A stretch of DNA of 64,000 bases, from assembly GCF_017052585.1 (NCBI RefSeq), contig NZ_JAFFHZ010000001.1, positions 4,216,001-4,280,000 of the forward strand, given 5' to 3'. The notes beneath the pieces were generated by a model that did not search any database, was not told the origin of the DNA, and worked only from the letters and a program-made list of their open reading frames with translations. The DNA is from Paenibacillus apiarius (lineage in GTDB: Bacteria > Bacillota > Bacilli > Paenibacillales > Paenibacillaceae). Both the position numbers and the translations under genes were made by a program. Below are positions 24,009-33,387 of this stretch, in pieces (position 1 is the stretch's first letter; each line of letters starts with the position of its first letter).

Positions 24009-26281
24009 ATCTCGCGAGGCGTTCGAACGCGGCAAAGCGTCCGCTGTCACAGAAGCCGCCTTCGTCAACGAAGCGATTACAGCGGTTTCTGTTTTCTCAC
24101 TGGAATGAAAGGTTGATATGGACATGCCTTATCGCAATGTCCTGGCAGTGGATCGTCATGCTTGAGCCGTACTGGTTCGACGAGACGATTGTTATGTCCA
24201 AAGCTGCCTTAATTGTGCTCTGGGGCGCTTCCGTCATCTTTCCCATGCATTTTGCCGGGAGACTCTTAATCGGCCTGCCTCTTATTTTGTGGGTTGTCTA
24301 TAGAGAACTCATTCAATACGATCTCTGGGCTTCCGGCAGCAAACTATCGGAATCGTTTGCTTCTTTTCATCCTTATATTTGGTTTGTGCTCGGCTTGTGG
24401 CTGGTCTATGAGGCAATCGGGCAAATTGTGAGAGGATGCGGCAGGGTCATTATTTGGCTTCTTGTGCAAATTATTGTATTTGGAATACTGGACTCCTTTA
24501 CGGAAACGATGCTCTGGCAGCAGGTGGCTTGGATTGTCGGCGCTTCATTGGTGTGGCTCATTACCTTGCATTTTGGACAAATGAAGCAGCAGTATCCTCA
24601 TATATGGCGCAATTCATTGCGTTATCCGCTCCAAATGGCGATGAGCGCCTTCTTTATCATTGCCGTTATTATGTCTATCGGAGTCAGTGTGCCGGAGTTC
24701 GAACCGATATTAACGGATCCATATACGGCATGGAATAACCGGTACGGCGACGGCGGCAACATCGTCGAACGCATTATGGCGGACGTCACGGGATCCGGCG
24801 ATTCTGCGCGTACGAGCACATCGGGGTATAGTCAGCAGGATAGCCAGCTCGGAAATGGATTTCAAATGGACTATATGCCGGTTATGACCGTGGAATCAGA
24901 TGCGAGAGGATACTGGCGGGGCGAGGCGAAGGAGCTATACACCGGGCAAGGGTGGCGGGATTTGAACCGGACCGACGCTCAGGAGCAAGTGCGAACGGAT
25001 ACGCGCATTGAAGCGGAAGGCGCGCCATCAAGCGGAATACCGACCCGTGAAATCAAGCAGACGTTCCATATGGCGAGCGGGCAAGCGTATCCGGTGCTGT
25101 TTGGCATGCAGGCAATTGAATCCATTAACGACATCAAGAGCGAAAATATTGGCGAGCTCTGGTGGAATGGAAGAGATAGCGAAATTCATTATTTGGGTTC
25201 GCCAAGCTCACCGTATCCGGATAGCTATACCGTCGTCTCGCGGGTTCCTGTCGTGTCTGAGGAGAAGCTGCGCCAAGCCTCGGCAGGAGATGGCAACGCC
25301 GCAGAACGTTTCGGCTTCAGCAAGTATGTGCAGCTTCCAGAGAAGCTGCCCCCGCGCGTGCGCGATCTTGCCGAGCAGTTGACGGCGAATGCGACGAACG
25401 ATTACGATAAAGCGAAGCAAATCGAGAACTATTTGCGCAGCCAGTTCAAATATACGAATACGCCCGACATCTCATTGCGCGCCAGTGAAGATTTCGTGGA
25501 CGGGTTCTTGTTTGAAGTGAAGGAAGGGTATTGTGATTATTTCTCAACGGCGATGGCCGTGATGCTGCGTTCGGTCAATGTGCCGACCCGTTGGGTCAAA
25601 GGATACGCCCCCGGAGTTCGTGAAGGCATGAGCGATCATATGATGCTGGGCCAATTCGATCCTGATTCCGGTGGCACTTTCCGTGTCACGAACGCAGATG
25701 CCCATTCATGGGTGGAAGTGTATATGGGCGATTACGGCTGGATTGCGTTTGAGCCAACGCCTGGATTCAGCATGCCTCGATGGGAACCGAAGGAAGAAGA
25801 GAAGACGGAGCCAGCTATCGAACAAGAAAAAACGAAAGAAAAAGTGCAGGACAAAGAGACGCTCAGCAAGCAGGAACAGACGCAATCGTCTTTGCCGGCT
25901 TGGGTGACGACAGCGGCTCGTATGATTGTTTTGGCCATCCTTATTGGTGCGCTGGCGTTTTTCTTGTGGAGATGGCGGGCGGTAGGTTTCTCGCTTCGGT
26001 GGATTCGCAAATGGAGACGCAATTTAACGCCGAATGAAAAAATTGTTCTGGAGACCGAAATGTGGATCAGTTATTGCCGCCTGAAGGGGATGCGCAAAGC
26101 GCCGCACGAAACGGTGCGGGAAGCGGCTTACCGTTGGTGCAAGGGCAATGACGAACGTTATGCCTCCGTCAATACGATCGTTCCGTTGTTTGAACAAGCC
26201 AAATATGGTCACGATGTTGCTCAGGAAGCGGACGTAGAACGATTGAAAGTCGCCGTGCGCCAATTTAAGCAGGCGGGATGA
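24005..26281 (+). CDS. Membrane protein with transglutaminase-like domain (TgpA/DUF3488 type)
   Basis: The 758-residue protein has about six N-terminal membrane spans (to about residue 225). An extracytoplasmic transglutaminase-like domain follows, with the catalytic Cys in EGYCDYFSTAM (about 510), the His in ADAHSWVEVY (about 566), and an Asp in GDYGW. A further span (MIVLAILIGALAFFLWRW, about 640) precedes a cytoplasmic DUF4129-like tail. A charged linker (EEEKTEPAIEQEKTKEK) lies before the last span. The start is TTG 24005, supported by GGGAGGTG, overlapping the DUF58 stop. The substrate is unknown; a cell-envelope role is likely. Confidence 0.92.
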   Translation: MNLARRSNAAKRPLSQKPPSSTKRLQRFLFSHWNERLIWTCLIAMSWQWIVMLEPYWFDETIVMSKAALIVLWGASVIFPMHFAGRLLIGLPLILWVVYRELIQYDLWASGSKLSESFASFHPYIWFVLGLWLVYEAIGQIVRGCGRVIIWLLVQIIVFGILDSFTETMLWQQVAWIVGASLVWLITLHFGQMKQQYPHIWRNSLRYPLQMAMSAFFIIAVIMSIGVSVPEFEPILTDPYTAWNNRYGDGGNIVERIMADVTGSGDSARTSTSGYSQQDSQLGNGFQMDYMPVMTVESDARGYWRGEAKELYTGQGWRDLNRTDAQEQVRTDTRIEAEGAPSSGIPTREIKQTFHMASGQAYPVLFGMQAIESINDIKSENIGELWWNGRDSEIHYLGSPSSPYPDSYTVVSRVPVVSEEKLRQASAGDGNAAERFGFSKYVQLPEKLPPRVRDLAEQLTANATNDYDKAKQIENYLRSQFKYTNTPDISLRASEDFVDGFLFEVKEGYCDYFSTAMAVMLRSVNVPTRWVKGYAPGVREGMSDHMMLGQFDPDSGGTFRVTNADAHSWVEVYMGDYGWIAFEPTPGFSMPRWEPKEEEKTEPAIEQEKTKEKVQDKETLSKQEQTQSSLPAWVTTAARMIVLAILIGALAFFLWRWRAVGFSLRWIRKWRRNLTPNEKIVLETEMWISYCRLKGMRKAPHETVREAAYRWCKGNDERYASVNTIVPLFEQAKYGHDVAQEADVERLKVAVRQFKQAG

Positions 26282-26368
26282 GTATGGAAGGTTTCCGAAA
26301 GTTAACGGCAAAAGAGACGGAATGAAAGCGGGAAAGCTAGAGAATGGGCGCGTGAATGTGACGATTGC

Positions 26369-26399
26369 ATGCCGTTCCGTACAGGAACGGCATTTTTTT
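26369..26399 (+). terminator. Intrinsic terminator of the MoxR operon
   Basis: ATGCCGTTCC and GGAACGGCAT form a perfect 10-bp stem with a five-base loop, followed by seven T. Confidence 0.93.
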
Positions 26400-26454
26400 G
26401 CACGAAAAACAAAGAATATGGTATAGTTTTTCGTATGAAAACGAGGTGACTGCT

Positions 26455-26979
26455 TTGTTGGAAGGGCTTATTCCCCGTCTTCGGGTGAGCACGGTCTATG
26501 ACATCGATCTGGCCATGCTGAAGGAGAAAGGGATTCAAGGGATTATTACAGACTTGGACAATACCCTTGTAGGTGCGAAAGACCCTCTGGCGACACCGCA
26601 ACTGGCCGCATGGCTAGAGGAAGTGAAACGCCAAAAATTTAAGGTGGTCATTGTATCGAACAATGATCATACACGCGTATCCCGCTTCGCAACGCCGCTT
26701 GATATTCAATTTGTTCACGCGGCACGCAAGCCAGCGCAACGAGCCTTTCATAAAGCGCTTCAGCTAATGGGGCTTACACCTGATCAAACGGTCGTCGTCG
26801 GCGACCAGATGCTTACGGATGTTCTCGGGGGCAATCGCATCGGTATGTTTACAATATTGGTCCAGCCGATAGCCATTCAGGATGAAGGCTGGATGACACG
26901 CGTCAATCGACGCATCGAGCGCATCGTTACGGCTCGACTGCGTAAAAAAGGATTGTGGCACGAGGAGGAACGACATTGA
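26455..26979 (+). CDS. yqeG: YqeG, HAD-superfamily IIIA phosphatase
   Basis: The 174-residue HAD protein has motif I TDLDNTLVG, motif II VVIVSNND and motif III VVVGDQMLTDVLGGNRIGM. It is the first gene of the conserved yqeG-yqeH-aroE-yhbY-nadD cluster, which is linked to ribosome assembly; its physiological substrate is not established. I place the start at TTG 26455 because GAGGTG stands seven bases upstream and family members begin near here. It overlaps yqeH by four bases. A perfect terminator immediately upstream isolates it from the MoxR operon. Confidence 0.93.
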   Translation: MLEGLIPRLRVSTVYDIDLAMLKEKGIQGIITDLDNTLVGAKDPLATPQLAAWLEEVKRQKFKVVIVSNNDHTRVSRFATPLDIQFVHAARKPAQRAFHKALQLMGLTPDQTVVVGDQMLTDVLGGNRIGMFTILVQPIAIQDEGWMTRVNRRIERIVTARLRKKGLWHEEERH

Positions 26980-28094
26980 GTGAAATGAAAGAGGCACGAG
27001 CTTGCAGCGGCTGTGGCGTGACGCTGCAGACGGAGCGCTCGGAACAACCGGGTTACGTGCCGGGCAAAGCTTTGGAACGGACGCCGATTATATGTCAGCG
27101 CTGCTTCCGGATTAAACATTATAACGAAGCGGCTTCTGTCGCAATAGACCAGGATGAATTTTTGCGTATGCTGGGACGCATCGGCGAGGAGGACGCACTC
27201 GTCATTCATATCGTTGACTTGTTCGATTTTGACGGGAGCGTCATCTCGGGGCTGCAGCGCTTCGTTGGCAACAACCCGGTGCTGCTGGTCGTGAACAAAA
27301 TCGATTTGCTGCCGAAAGCGACGAACTGGAACCGCATTACCAACTGGGTGCAGCGTCAGGCGAAGGAGCACGGCTTGCGCATCGTAGACGTCATTCTCGT
27401 CAGCGCGAAGCGCAACCAAGGGTTTGAACGCCTGGTTGACCAGGTCGGGGAGTGGCGTCAAGGACGCGATGTCTATGTCGTCGGGGCAACCAATGTCGGA
27501 AAATCGACTCTCATAAACCGTCTTATCAACGATTACAGCGACATGGAGCAAGAATTGACGACGTCGCGCTATCCGGGCACGACACTCGATGTCGTGCATA
27601 TTCCGCTTGATGACGGCAAGCATATTATCGATACGCCGGGAATTGTATACCCGAGCCGCATGACTGAGCTGGCGCATCGTGAAGATTTGGGCGCGCTGCT
27701 GCCCGACAAGCCGCTGAAGCCTGCAGTATATCAGCTGAATGCAGGGCAGACGTTGTTCTTTGGCGCTTTTGCGCGTTTCGACTTCTTGGAAGGGGAACGC
27801 CAATCCTTTACTTGCTACGTCTCGAACGGGCTTCCTATCCATCGGACAAAGCTGGAACGGGCCGATGAATTGTATCGTGACCACCGGGGCGAGCTGCTTG
27901 CTCCGCCTACGCGTGAGCGTGCGGACGAGCTTCCTGCCTGGACGAAGCATCAATTCCGAATTGCGCGGGGGGGCGAGACCGACGTCTTTATTTCGGGTCT
28001 CGGATGGATAACCTGCAACGGAACAGCCGGGGCGCTTGTGGAAGTCCATGCTCCAAAGGGAGTCAAGGTGCTTACACGCCGTTCGTTGCTATAA
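26976..28094 (+). CDS. yqeH: YqeH, circularly permuted GTPase for 30S ribosome assembly
   Basis: The 372-residue protein opens with a zinc-finger, CSGCGV ... CQRCFRI. GTPase motifs then come in permuted order: G4 VVNKIDLLP, G5-like VSAK, G1 GATNVGKSTL, then G3 DTPG. A C-terminal RNA-binding region follows. YqeH is needed for 16S rRNA maturation and small-subunit biogenesis in Bacillus. The start is TTG 26976 with GAGGAGG upstream, overlapping the yqeG stop. Confidence 0.96.
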   Translation: MSEMKEARACSGCGVTLQTERSEQPGYVPGKALERTPIICQRCFRIKHYNEAASVAIDQDEFLRMLGRIGEEDALVIHIVDLFDFDGSVISGLQRFVGNNPVLLVVNKIDLLPKATNWNRITNWVQRQAKEHGLRIVDVILVSAKRNQGFERLVDQVGEWRQGRDVYVVGATNVGKSTLINRLINDYSDMEQELTTSRYPGTTLDVVHIPLDDGKHIIDTPGIVYPSRMTELAHREDLGALLPDKPLKPAVYQLNAGQTLFFGAFARFDFLEGERQSFTCYVSNGLPIHRTKLERADELYRDHRGELLAPPTRERADELPAWTKHQFRIARGGETDVFISGLGWITCNGTAGALVEVHAPKGVKVLTRRSLL

Positions 28095-28136
28095 ACGGCA
28101 TTTTATAATAGAACTTGGGCAGAGGAGCGGAGAACG

Positions 28137-29021
28137 ATGGAAGCGGAAGCGGCAGATGCAGTGGGCAAGCAGGTGCGGGCGCTGGACAGTTCAACGGCGT
28201 TGTATGCGGTCATCGGCGATCCGATTAAGCATTCCAAATCGCCGCTCATGCATAACGCGGCTTTGAGAAGCATGAATGTGAACGGGATCTATGCCGCATT
28301 TCATGTGCTGCCGCATGAGCTGGAGCAGGCCGTGCAAGGAATTCGCGCGCTGGGCATCGGCGGAGTTAATGTGACGATTCCGCATAAAGAACGGGTCATG
28401 GCATATTTGGATGATATCGACGAAAGCGCGCAAGTCATTGGAGCGGTCAACACGATCGTCCGCCGGGGCGGGAAGCTTATCGGATATAATACGGATGGTC
28501 TCGGCTATGTGCGTTCCTTGAAGGAAGAGATGATGCCGGATCTTTCTGCGGCCCGGATTCTGTTAATCGGTTCCGGAGGGGCGGCGCGCGGAATTGCTTA
28601 CGCGTTGTTGAAGGAAGGCTGTCAGGAGCTGAGCATTGCTAACCGGACGGTCGAAAGAGCGCAAGCGTTAGCCGACGATTTGTCCCCATACGGTCAGATA
28701 CGGGTCGTGCCGTTGCTGGAAGCTCCGGACATCGATGCGGAGCAGGCCGATATCGTCATCAACACGACATCTGTCGGCATGCATCCGGATGTCGAAGCCA
28801 TTCCTCTCAACCCGGATTGGCTGCAGGCGCATTTGATCGTGAGCGATATCGTCTACAATCCGCTCGACACCGCGCTCTTGCAAGCCGCGCGGCGGACAGG
28901 CTGCCGAACGCATAGCGGACTAGGAATGTTCGTCTATCAGGGCGCGATCGCATTTGAAATGTGGACAGGCAAGCAGGCTCCGGCGGAGCTGATGAGACGG
29001 GAAGTGCTGCGCACGCTATAA
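28137..29021 (+). CDS. aroE: Shikimate dehydrogenase
   Basis: AroE reduces 3-dehydroshikimate to shikimate with NADPH. The 294-residue protein has the substrate loop YAVIGDPIKHSKSPLMHN, the catalytic Lys and Asp in NVTIPHKE and GYNTDG, and the NADP-binding LIGSGGAARGIAYALL. There is a short N-terminal extension (about 20 residues) before the usual start. The ATG at 28137 follows AGAGGAGCGGAG. Its place between yqeH and yhbY is conserved in Bacillales. Confidence 0.96.
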   Translation: MEAEAADAVGKQVRALDSSTALYAVIGDPIKHSKSPLMHNAALRSMNVNGIYAAFHVLPHELEQAVQGIRALGIGGVNVTIPHKERVMAYLDDIDESAQVIGAVNTIVRRGGKLIGYNTDGLGYVRSLKEEMMPDLSAARILLIGSGGAARGIAYALLKEGCQELSIANRTVERAQALADDLSPYGQIRVVPLLEAPDIDAEQADIVINTTSVGMHPDVEAIPLNPDWLQAHLIVSDIVYNPLDTALLQAARRTGCRTHSGLGMFVYQGAIAFEMWTGKQAPAELMRREVLRTL

Positions 29022-29175
29022 TAACCTGTGGATGGCTCGTTCGGCATGTCAATGCCGGATTGGAAGATAACGAGGCGGCAGGTTGCTTCAAGTGCGAGTT
29101 CAAATGGTCCCTTTTCAAACAAGATCATCTTCATGAATTTCATACTAATAAGATACAGATAAGGCAGGTAAACAT

Positions 29176-29466
29176 ATGCTAACGGGTAAACAGAAACGTT
29201 ATTTGCGATCTCTCGCTCATCATATACAGCCTATTTTTCAAGTAGGCAAGGGCGGCACGAACGATCAACTCATTCGCCACATTCAAGAAGCATTGGAAGT
29301 GCGCGAATTGATTAAAGTATCGATCCTGAACAATTGCTTGGACGATCGTTATGAAGTGGCGGAACAATTGTCTTCGCGTTCGGGTGCAGAGCTCGTGCAG
29401 GTTATCGGCAAGACGATTGTCCTGTACAAAGAGTCTGAAGAGAAAAAACAGATTGAACTGCCTTAA
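29176..29466 (+). CDS. yhbY: YhbY (YqeI), CRM-domain ribosome-associated RNA-binding protein
   Basis: The 96-residue protein is a single CRM domain with the GxxG loop in FQVGKGGTNDQLIRHIQEAL and a typical start MLTGKQKRYLRSLAHHIQP. YhbY associates with the large-subunit precursor. The ATG at 29176 follows GGCAGG. The gene lies 20 bases before nadD. Confidence 0.94.
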   Translation: MLTGKQKRYLRSLAHHIQPIFQVGKGGTNDQLIRHIQEALEVRELIKVSILNNCLDDRYEVAEQLSSRSGAELVQVIGKTIVLYKESEEKKQIELP

Positions 29467-29486
29467 TCGGCACAGGAGGCCTACCC

Positions 29487-30095
29487 ATGAAACATATTGG
29501 CATCATGGGCGGTACGTTCGACCCGATACATCTGGGGCATCTGATCGCTGCGGAGTGTGCGCGGGAAGCGGCATTGCTGGATGAAGTGTGGTTCATGCCG
29601 GCAAGCGTTCCCCCGCATAAATCCCGCCAACCGGTGGCAGCCATTGAGCAGCGGTTTGAGATGACGAAGCTTGCGGTACAGGGGAATCCGTGCTTTCGTG
29701 TAAGTGATTGGGAGTATGCGCGCGGGGGAGTATCGTATACAGCCGATACGGTATCCGGCTTGCGGGAGACGCACCCGGGTGTGGAATGGTCGTGGATCAT
29801 CGGAGGCGACATGGTCGCTTATTTGCCGCAATGGCATCGGATCGATGAGTTGATGGCCAGCATTTCTTTTGTCGGTCTCCGTCGCCCGGGAACGCCATGG
29901 CAATTGGATATGCTGCCCTCTGTGTGGCAAGAACGCATTACCCCTGCGGACATGCCGCAGATGGATATTTCATCCACGATGATTAGACAACGCCTTGCCG
30001 AGGGCAGATCCATTCGTTACTTGGTGCCGGATGCGGTTGAACATTATATTGCAAGGTGGGGTCTTTATGAATCAAGCACGGGAAAAAATGATTGA
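29487..30095 (+). CDS. nadD: Nicotinate-nucleotide adenylyltransferase
   Basis: NadD makes deamido-NAD from nicotinate mononucleotide and ATP, an essential step of NAD synthesis. The 202-residue protein has the nucleotidyltransferase motif GGTFDPIHLGHL at the N-terminus and the C-terminal ISSTMIRQRL. The start at 29487 follows AGGAGG. The 3' end overlaps yqeK by 29 bases, indicating coupled translation. Confidence 0.96.
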   Translation: MKHIGIMGGTFDPIHLGHLIAAECAREAALLDEVWFMPASVPPHKSRQPVAAIEQRFEMTKLAVQGNPCFRVSDWEYARGGVSYTADTVSGLRETHPGVEWSWIIGGDMVAYLPQWHRIDELMASISFVGLRRPGTPWQLDMLPSVWQERITPADMPQMDISSTMIRQRLAEGRSIRYLVPDAVEHYIARWGLYESSTGKND

Positions 30096-30651
30096 ATCCG
30101 TCCAAGCCCAAATGCCGGAACAACGCTGGCAGCATACCCAAGGAGTAATGAATACGGCGATCCGGCTCGCGAACAAGTACGGAGCAGATCCGCTCAAGGC
30201 GGAACTCGCAGCCATTTTGCATGATGTAGCCAAATATTGGCCGACGGCTCGACTGGAAGAGATCATCCGCAAGCAGCATATGCCGCCGGAGCTGCTGCTG
30301 CATGACAAGCAGTTATGGCACGCTCCAGTAGGAGCATATGTCGCTCAGCATGAATACGGGATCGAAGACGAAGAAATACTGGATGCCATACGGTATCACA
30401 CATCAGGACGCGTTCACATGACGCTGCTGGACAAGATCGTGTGCTTGGCGGATTACATAGAGCCCGGACGCGACTTTCCAGGCGTCGATCGCATACGCGA
30501 GCTGGCAGAGCGTGATGTGAACACGGCGCTCGTAGCGGGGTTTGATTCGACGGTGAGCTTCTTGCTTGCCAAGCGCCGGCGCGTCTTTCCCCTCACGATA
30601 TTGGCAAGAAACAGTTTGATTGAAGAACTGGAACAAGAGCTTTCCCAATGA
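30067..30651 (+). CDS. yqeK: YqeK, HD-domain Ap4A hydrolase
   Basis: The 194-residue HD-domain protein carries the metal site residues in RWQHTQGV, ILHDVAKYW and AIRYHTSG. YqeK homologues hydrolyse diadenosine tetraphosphate symmetrically to two ADP. The start at 30067 lies inside nadD and follows AAGGTGGGG; a longer in-frame start at 29995 would only encode the nadD overlap. The order nadD-yqeK-rsfS is conserved. Confidence 0.93.
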   Translation: MNQAREKMIESVQAQMPEQRWQHTQGVMNTAIRLANKYGADPLKAELAAILHDVAKYWPTARLEEIIRKQHMPPELLLHDKQLWHAPVGAYVAQHEYGIEDEEILDAIRYHTSGRVHMTLLDKIVCLADYIEPGRDFPGVDRIRELAERDVNTALVAGFDSTVSFLLAKRRRVFPLTILARNSLIEELEQELSQ

Positions 30652-30666
30652 AATGGAGGTTGAACA

Positions 30667-31014
30667 ATGGCAATCAGTGCAAAACAATTACTTGAAATCG
30701 CCGTGGACGCGGCTGAAGATAAAAAAGCGATGAATCTGGTCGTCCTTGATTTGCAAGGCATCTCTCTTATAGCGGACTACTTTGTCGTATGTCACGGGAA
30801 TTCGGACACTCAGGTTCAAGCCATTACGAATGAAATCCGCAAGCGCGTGCATGAAGCGGGCGCTCACATTCGCGGCACGGAAGGCTTTGATTCCGCCCGT
30901 TGGGTTCTTTTGGACTTAGGCGATGTTATCGTGCATGTGTTCCATCGCGACGAACGGGAGTACTACAGCATCGAGAAGCTGTGGTCCGATGCGAAAGTTG
31001 TGGAAATGGCATGA
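30667..31014 (+). CDS. rsfS: Ribosomal silencing factor RsfS
   Basis: RsfS binds uL14 and prevents subunit joining when nutrients run out. The 115-residue protein shows family motifs LDLQGISLIADYFVVCHGNS and WVLLDLGDVIVHVFHRDERE-YY. The ATG at 30667 follows TGGAGG. Its stop overlaps the start of the S1-domain gene by four bases. Confidence 0.95.
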   Translation: MAISAKQLLEIAVDAAEDKKAMNLVVLDLQGISLIADYFVVCHGNSDTQVQAITNEIRKRVHEAGAHIRGTEGFDSARWVLLDLGDVIVHVFHRDEREYYSIEKLWSDAKVVEMA

Positions 31015-31964
31015 CCTTGATTGCGGGCAAGATTCAACAATTAACGGTTGCGCGTGAAGTTTCTCCGTACGGTTATTTTTTGACCGACGGCGAGCTGGAT
31101 GTGCTGCTGCATTATTCGGAAATGACCGGATCGGTAAAGCCGGGCGAACAAGTGGAGGTATTTCTGTTTTTCGATACGGAAGACCGGCTGGCTGCCACGA
31201 TGAAGCGCCCTTATTTGACGCTTGGCGAAGTCGCTTGTCTGAAGGTGGCTGACATCCATCCGAAATACGGCTGCTTCTTGGAAATGGGCATTGGCCGCCA
31301 GCTGCTGCTGCCGATGGGCGAGCTGCCGGATTACGAACCCCTGCATCCGCAGCTGGGTGATGATGTGTATGTCAAAATGGCTCATGACAAGTTTGGCCGC
31401 CTTGTCGCCCTGCCTGCGCGGGAGGATGATGTGCTCCCGCTCGTCTTTCATGCGCCGGAAGCATGGCTCAATACTTGGCATGAGGCGATTGTGTACCGTC
31501 CGCTGAAGATGGGGACGTTCTTCGTGGTCGACGGCGCTCCGATTGGCTTCGGCGTCATCGGCCTGCTGCACGAGTCTGAGCGCCTGCGGCCGCTTCGGCT
31601 TGGCGAACGGATTCGTGTGCGAATTACGCACGTGCGCGAGGACGGGCGTGTCAACGTCACGACCGCGGAACGCAAGGAAGTCGGGATGGATAAGGATGCG
31701 GATCGGTTGTTCCGCTTCCTGAAGGATCGTCCGAACGGAACGATGCCATACTCGGACGAGACGCCGGCCGATATCGTGAAGCAGCGCTTTAGCATGAGCA
31801 AATCCGCATTTAAGAGATCGATCGGGCGTTTGATGAAAGCGGGATTGATTAGCCAGAACGGAAGCTGGACGGAGCTGACCCAAGCAGGGAAGGATCTGGC
31901 CATGGACGAATTGGCGGGCGTGCTGCAGCAGGCGCAATCGGCGCCGCGCAAGCCAAGCCGCTAA
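31011..31964 (+). CDS. cvfB: S1-like RNA-binding protein of the CvfB family
   Basis: The 317-residue protein has tandem S1-like OB domains (YFLTDGELDVLLHYSEM; GCFLEMGIGRQLLLPMGELP; GVIGLLHESERLRPLRLGER) and a C-terminal winged helix (FSMSKSAFKRSIGRLMKAGL). This is the layout of CvfB/YitL. CvfB affects virulence and RNA metabolism in Staphylococcus. It is inserted between rsfS and yqeM, unlike B. subtilis. The ATG at 31011 overlaps the rsfS stop. Confidence 0.88.
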   Translation: MTLIAGKIQQLTVAREVSPYGYFLTDGELDVLLHYSEMTGSVKPGEQVEVFLFFDTEDRLAATMKRPYLTLGEVACLKVADIHPKYGCFLEMGIGRQLLLPMGELPDYEPLHPQLGDDVYVKMAHDKFGRLVALPAREDDVLPLVFHAPEAWLNTWHEAIVYRPLKMGTFFVVDGAPIGFGVIGLLHESERLRPLRLGERIRVRITHVREDGRVNVTTAERKEVGMDKDADRLFRFLKDRPNGTMPYSDETPADIVKQRFSMSKSAFKRSIGRLMKAGLISQNGSWTELTQAGKDLAMDELAGVLQQAQSAPRKPSR

Positions 31965-32066
31965 TGGAGGCTGTTCAAGTTTAAATGCAGGATTCGATGT
32001 GGGAATGAATGATCACTTGGGAATGCTTCGCGCTCAAATGGGAACGGATGAGGAAGGACGAGAGTT

Positions 32067-32843
32067 ATGGAATCGTACGGCCGATTTGCCGAGGTATATG
32101 ACCGCTTAATGGCGGATATGCCATATGAAGAGTGGACTGCATTCGCCGAAGAGGCATGGCGTCGATACGGAGGCGGGAAGCTGGAACGCGTTGTCGATCT
32201 CGGCTGCGGAACAGGCAATATCTCGTTGCCGTTGGCGGCCCAAGGCTACGAGGTTACCGGGATTGATCTGTCGGAGACGATGCTGGCCATTGCCCAGAAC
32301 AAGACGGTTGCTCATCCTCCGCTGAAGGGGAACGTGCAATGGGTGTGCCAAGACATGCGCCGCTGGTCGGTCCCTGACTCCGTAGATGCGGTCGTGTCCT
32401 TTTGCGATTGCTTGAACTATATTACGGAGCAAAAGGAAGTCATGCAGGTGCTCCAATCGACATACGATCAATTGCGGCCAGGCGGAATGTTTTTGTTCGA
32501 TGTGCTGTCTGTCCGCCTATTCGAAGAGTATGCAAATACGCAGCCCTTTGCCTATGATGAGGAAGATATCGCCTATATTTGGTTCTCCGATTTTGATGAG
32601 GGCCGCAAAGAGATTGAACATCAGTTGACGCTGTTCGTTCGCCAAGAGAATGGCGGGTTGTTTGAACGTGTGGATGAAGCCCACGTGCAGCGCGCCTATG
32701 ATATTACGTGGCTTGCACAGTGTCTTAGAGATGCGGGCTTCAATCAGGTTGAGACGTTTGCCGATTTTACTTGGGAACAGCCGAGTGCGGACGCGCAGCG
32801 GATTTTCTTCGTTGCGGTGAAAGAAGAAGCAGCGAGCTCTTGA
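32067..32843 (+). CDS. yqeM: YqeM, class I SAM-dependent methyltransferase
   Basis: The 258-residue protein has SAM motif I VVDLGCGTGNISLPLA (about residue 42), motif II EVTGIDLSETML, and the later DAVVSFCDCLNYI. Position after rsfS/cvfB matches yqeM of Bacillus, whose substrate is unknown. The start MESYGRFAEVYDRLM is typical and follows AAGGACGAGAG. The 102-base gap upstream holds no clear feature. Confidence 0.9.
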   Translation: MESYGRFAEVYDRLMADMPYEEWTAFAEEAWRRYGGGKLERVVDLGCGTGNISLPLAAQGYEVTGIDLSETMLAIAQNKTVAHPPLKGNVQWVCQDMRRWSVPDSVDAVVSFCDCLNYITEQKEVMQVLQSTYDQLRPGGMFLFDVLSVRLFEEYANTQPFAYDEEDIAYIWFSDFDEGRKEIEHQLTLFVRQENGGLFERVDEAHVQRAYDITWLAQCLRDAGFNQVETFADFTWEQPSADAQRIFFVAVKEEAASS

Positions 32844-32946
32844 TGTGATACACTTCCATTCGTTATTGAGAATGCTGAGACTGAAGGACGTTATCTGAGA
32901 ATGGCGAGACTGCTGTAAGAAGCATAGTATCCTGATGCGACAAACG

Positions 32947-32975
32947 TTGACAATATGCGTTTTTTTCTTTATGAT
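32947..32975 (+). promoter_or_regulatory. Sigma-A promoter of leuS
   Basis: TTGACA (32947-32952), a 17-base spacer, and TATGAT (32970-32975). This is one of the best promoter matches in the window and it drives the T-box leader. Confidence 0.85.
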
Positions 32976-33029
32976 ATAGCTACTTGCGACTGATCGCAGG
33001 CACATGCGTAATATTCGAATAAGTGTAGC

Positions 33030-33288
33030 AAAGACAACGAAGAGGATTAGTAGCTTATCGACCATCTGTCAGAGAGCCGGTGTTTGGTGGGAATCGGTGG
33101 TGGAAGAAGGTGAACTCGCCTTAGAGTCGCGCAGCGGAAGCGGAAGGGCTTATGCTGCGACGCGTCACCTGCGTTACAGGTGTAGAGGGAGTGAAGGGCA
33201 AAGCATGCCTTTCGCTAACTAGGGTGGTACCACGGGAATTATGCCTCTCGTCCCTAGCGATTAACGCTACGGACGAGGGGCTTTTTTA
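33030..33288 (+). ncRNA. T-box riboswitch, tRNA-Leu responsive
   Basis: The leader has stem I landmarks AACGAAGAGGATTAGTAG and AGAGAGCCGG. A specifier-loop-like GAACTCGCC gives CTC (Leu) at 33115-33117. The invariant T-box AGGGTGGTACCACGG lies at 33221-33235. A terminator hairpin follows: GCCTCTCGTCC (33243-33253) against GGACGAGGGGC (33271-33281), with six T. Uncharged tRNA-Leu would pair with specifier and T-box and let transcription enter leuS. Confidence 0.95.
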
Positions 33289-33387
33289 CCATTAAGGGAC
33301 TGTTCAAGTTCGAACCTGCATTATTGCTTAGGCACTTCAATGTGGTTTGCGCGTGCAGCCACATGGTGCATCATGAGGAGGCTAAGT

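Noticed and set aside
26877..28049. A 390-codon open frame antisense to yqeH
   Set aside because: It is a shadow of a well-supported GTPase gene.
31041..31937. A 298-codon open frame antisense to cvfB
   Set aside because: Same reason: the plus-strand S1-domain protein has motifs, start site and operon context.
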